Origin: Papilionanthe hookeriana x Papilionanthe teres
Taxonomy: Eukaryota > Streptophyta > Magnoliopsida > Asparagales > Orchidaceae
Assembly (NCBI GenBank): GCA_022702705.1
Contig: CM040429.1
Location: 4,952,073 to 5,016,072, forward strand
Reading direction: 5' to 3'
DNA length: 64,000 nucleotides
Below are positions 59,901 through 64,000 of the stretch, piece by piece. The notes under the pieces were generated by a model, which was not told the origin of the DNA, did not search any database, and saw only the letters and a program-made list of their open reading frames with translations. The stretch's first letter is position 1. Every line of letters starts with the position of its first letter. The position numbers and the translations under genes were made by a program.

Positions 59901-62900
59901 GTAATGTTGTTTCCACCAAGAAGCTTCTAGTGATGAAGGGTTCATGCCACATTGATTTGGCATTGAGTATGGAAGGAGAGGAGGTGATTTTTAGTCAAGG
60001 CAGACCTGCTAGATTTTGACATTCATATGGATCCAGATGAGTTTATTAAATAACTCTAGACAATGGGATAATTCTTTGAGTAGAAGGATATTCCAAGTGA
60101 TAGAAGGGTAAAATTGGTTGCCATCAAGCCAAAGAATAGTGTCTATGTTATGGGAAAATTTGAAGCGCTTATGCTAGCATGAGGTACAAATAAAATAACA
60201 ACTTGATTCAATATGAAAAAGGAGATACATTGCAATTACCTACCAGTACATTACAGACATGTATTCTTGAGGTTTCATCACTTACAATAGAACTATCTTT
60301 TAGTAAAAGAATTCACTGTAAAGTTCGAATAGATCATGTTAAATTATGAACTTGGGGGATTATGACTATTTATTGGTAACGTGGCACTGTTTTAGTCATA
60401 TTGGACATTACAAGATGTACAAACCATAGCACAGACACCGTAGCATCAGGGCGACATCACTTTCCAAATTCGAGTCAGCTTTCAGATCAGATAACTACAG
60501 TCCACCAACCAGAGCAACTAGGCCTACCCCTCATAAAGACAAAGCTAGAACAGGAGGAAAAAGGACCGACTAGCCAACACCCCCAAAAATATTTCTCATC
60601 ATAAAGCATTTCAAATGCCCCATGGATACATGCACATTGCATTCAACTGCCCGAATAGGTGGGTGATTTACTTTATAAAGCAAAGGGCAGTAGAGGAGAC
60701 CGAAAGTGAAGACATAGATGAGGAGAATGGAGAGTACTAGCTACCAACAGATGATGATGAAATGCTTGTGGTTTGACGAGTTCCTCGGACCTAGCCTAAG
60801 GGATCAACGATTGCTCAGGCATAATATCTTTTATACCCATTGTACTGTAAAGAGGAAGATGAGGAGTTTCATTTGATATGGAGGAAGTTGTGAAAATATG
60901 GTTTCTATGCCGTTGGTAAACAAATTGAGTCACACTACACAGAAGCAATTATAGTCGTACTCCCTGATTTGGTTGAAGAAGGGAAATGAGATGTGTCAAC
61001 AAAAGATGCCTAGCGAAATTTTTAATTGGAAACAGGTTACAGGATCATGTTTGATATGATGTTGTTCTTATGGATGCATGTCATATTTTGTTGGGTTGGC
61101 TGTAGCAATATGACAGAGGTATGTTTTGTGCTAGCCACAAAAATACCTACCCATCTAACAGGGATGGGAACCATATTGTACTTTTGCCATTAAAAGAGTC
61201 TGCAATGATGAGAACTCGGACAGAGATTGGAGCCATTGTGCCTCGTCTACCTTTTTACAAGCTATGAGAGTGGAGCTAGTAGGATTGGCTTTGATAGAAG
61301 GTAGTGATGCGGAGGAGCCCATACCTTAGGCAGTGTAACCCGTGCTAGCAGAGCTTTAGGACGTCTTGATGGACATTTGTCACCTGGATTACCACCTTTG
61401 TGAGAAATTCAACATGTTATCAACATTATCCCAGGATCAACCATTTCCAATCGACCAACCTATTAGATACGACCAATAGAGCATGAGGAGCTATAGAAGC
61501 AAGTTAAGAATATGATGGCCCTGAGGATTAGCTCACGAGGGTATCAATCCATGTGTTGTGCCAGCTTTGATCGTGCCAAAAAAGAATGGATTGTGGCACA
61601 TGTGCACAAATCAAAGGCCTGTTCAATCAAGTACATATTTTCTATTTCTAGATTGGATGATTTGCTTGATCAACTGCATGAAGCTAGTGTCTTCTCCTAG
61701 ATTGATGTGCGCGGTGGCTATCACCAGACCAGGATGAGTGAAAAACAACATTCAAAATACGGGATGGATTGTATGAGTGGACTGTCTTGCTTTTTAACCT
61801 GTCATGCCCCAACACTTTCATGCGGCCGATGAACCAGATTTTTGCGTCTTTATTGAAGAGTTTGTGATTTTGTAATTTTATGACATCTTGATATATAACA
61901 GTTCTGAGGATGAACACTTAGAACATTTGTGATAAGTTTTTTGAGGCCGTTCAGAAAGATCAACTATATGACAATCCAAAGAAGTGTCATTTTCTTGCAC
62001 CACATATGTGCTTTTTGGTACATCATTTCAGTTGCCAAAATTGAGATGAAACTATTGAACATTGAGGCTGTATTTGCCTAGCCCAGACCCCAATCATTTA
62101 CTCAAGCACGCTTATGTCATGGTTTGACCTCTTTTTGCATAAGGTTTATTATGAATTTAAACTCGACTTTGACACTTTTGATGGGGCTTTTCAAGTCATA
62201 TAAATTTGCATGGTCAAATGATGTTTAGGCCTGTTTTGAGGCTTTAATGAGACACGTGTCTCAATCTCCCATTCTTGCAATTCTAGATTTCAATCAAGTG
62301 TTCGAGAAATTACTCTATCTATGAGAATTGTTGTTGTGCAACTCAAGGAGGACATCTTGCTTTCTTCATTGAAAAGTTAAATGATTCCAGGAGAAAACAC
62401 ACTATCTATGACTGGGAGTTTTATGCAATTATGAGGGCCCTTAGTCATTGGAGTCGTTACCTAATGACAAGTGAATTTACTCTCTACATTGATCACGAGG
62501 CCATTCTTGAATAGTCAGAATAAGCTAAAAGATAGACACATCTCATGGGTCTTATTTCTTTATTCATTTCAATTTGTGTTCAACATAAGGCAGGGAGTCA
62601 GAATAAAGTAGTAGATGCATTGAGCCCCCGTCACATATTACTCACGGTGATGTTTTATAGGGTAATTGGTTTTGAGTTGTTGAAGGATTTGTATGCAATT
62701 TATGAGAATTTTCAAAATATTTAGATCCATTGTCGGGATTGGATGTTCGAGCAGTATCTTCGATCTGATGGATTTTACTTTTTCAAGAATAAATTATCTA
62801 TTCCTCATAGCTCACTCAGAGATAACATTTTACAGGAGTGTCATAGTGGAGGGATGACAAGACATTTTGGCAAAGATAAGACCCTCTCCTTAATGAAGGA

Positions 62901-64000
62901 GAATTTTTATTGGCTCAGATTGATACAAGATATGGAGAGGCACATTAGATAGTGCAAGGTATGTCACATGGCTAAGACTTGAAGACAAAATATTAGGCTC
63001 CATGCATACGTGGGCATGGATTTTGTCGTGTGCTTACCCCAGACACAGTTGAGTAATGATTCCATTATGATTATGGTAGATCTTTTTTTTCAAGATGTCA
63101 CATTTTGTCCCTTGCCAAAAGATGATGTCTAGTCACATATTGTTGACTTACTTCAGGGAGGTATTTCGCGTTCATTTTATACCCCAGAGCATTACATCAG
63201 ATCATGACATGAACTTTCTCAGCTACTTTTGGAGGAATTTATTGGGTAAATTAGGCACAAAGCTTCAATTTATTTCAGCCACTCACTCTTATACAGATGG
63301 GCTAGCCGAGGTTATAAACCCCAATTGGGAAAATCCTCTTAGAAGTTTCGTGAGAAAGTATACCAGGCAGTGGGATTTAATTCTTCCCCAAGCAGAGCTT
63401 GCCTACAACTGCTCTACTAGTCAGTTCACCGGCCCCAACCCTTCTGAGATTGTATACGTGTGAAATCCCCTTACAACGTTGGAGTTATCCCGATACTACC
63501 CATGATTGAGCTTAGCATTGATATTGAGATTCAAGTGAAGGATGTCTAGACCCTACATGAGCAAGTCCAAAAGAAAATTACCAAGCATAATGTCATATAT
63601 CAGAAACATGTCAACAACTTCAGAAAGGCTATGGTTTTTAAAGACGACAGCACGGTGTGGATCAGGTTAAAGGAGTGTTTTCTTGCAGTTTCATTTGGAA
63701 AGCTGAAGGCTAGAACTATTTCCATTCAGAATTATTAAGAAGATCAATGATAATGCCTACAAATTGATCTACCGATAGACTATAATATTTTTGCTACCTT
63801 TAATGTTGTTGATTTGTTACCGTACTACGAGATCCTAGATTTTTCCGGAGATGAGAGCGGAGCTCCTTCTACTCTAGGAGAATGACGCGGGATGTGGGAA
63901 GGCTTGCGGTATTTGGTTCTCACGACCGCAAGAGTCTGGACTGAGCCGAAGCTTTTTTTTTCCTTTTTTCATCTTCTTTCTCTATTTCCTGCAAAGTTTC
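59900..64000 (+). mobile_element. Decayed Ty3/Gypsy retrotransposon, cut by window edge
   Basis: Order on the + strand: gag (59990-60180, DFDIHMDPDEFIK and DIPSDRRVKLVAIK), a long decayed middle, then RT. RT (61440-61925) has RLDDLLDQLHEASVFS and DILIYNSSEDEHLEHL, and the YxDD motif is damaged. RNase H (62220-62640) includes HTIYDWEFYAIMRAL and AGSQNKVVDALS. Integrase (62743-63463) has HSGGMTRHFGKDKTL, a HHCC finger ending CKVCHMAK, and a core with LAEVINPNWENPL. A C-terminal tail (63470-63880) follows. Many stops make it inactive. No 3' LTR was reached. Confidence 0.8.
62743..63463 (+). pseudogene. Gypsy integrase remnant
   Basis: Two open stretches (62743-62952 and 63095-63463) joined by a stop-containing segment. 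The first carries the zinc-binding His residues and YWLRLIQDMERHIR. The second carries the strand-transfer core region with ITSDHDMNFLSYFWRNL, where Asp in SDHD matches the second acidic residue. Integrase would insert element cDNA. This copy is interrupted. Confidence 0.7.

Overview
The window is nuclear DNA of a flowering plant. Evidence: genes split by GT-AG introns, a plastid-targeted plant-type protein, TTTAGGG motifs, and a dense load of plant transposon families (MULE, hAT, Copia, Gypsy, MITEs). The species cannot be named from the sequence. Two host genes, both on the + strand, account for almost all real coding sequence. The rest is mobile DNA in or between their introns.

Layout. (1) 109-10068: a complete-looking Mutator-like element of about 10 kb with ~169-bp terminal inverted repeats. 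It carries a decayed FAR1/MURA-type transposase (- strand) and a decayed captured gene with a C-terminal Ulp1 (SUMO-protease) domain (+ strand). Its arms are packed with GTGTTATT-type repeats in opposite orientation. (2) 10163-31463: an intact seven-exon gene for a plastid FtsH/M41-related zinc-metalloprotease-like protein of 397 aa (AT5G27290/VIR3-like). Its ATG lies 95 bp from the MULE end. Intron 1 holds Gypsy debris, the 12-kb intron 2 holds a Copia element, and a ~240-bp fold-back MITE family sits in introns 1, 2, 3 and 4 (twice) and just 3' of the gene. (3) 34227-51279: the first seven exons (505 codons) of a TTC27-like TPR protein gene. The remaining exons are not in the window. Intron 1 holds a - strand Copia fragment. 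Intron 3 holds a gag-only LTR retrotransposon whose LTR carries a nested hAT MITE with a perfect 8-bp target duplication. (4) 53799-58843: a second Copia element (- strand), same internal family as the first. (5) About 59900 to the window end: a decayed Ty3/Gypsy element (+ strand), running off the edge.

The two host genes have no evident functional link: one is a predicted plastid membrane metalloprotease homologue, the other a TPR protein. What they share is heavily TE-expanded introns with preserved exons and splice sites. The most unusual items are the MULE with its Ulp1 cargo and G-box-bearing TIR next to a host start codon, and the MITE family that has entered one gene six times. No RNA genes, CRISPR arrays or bacterial-type systems were seen.
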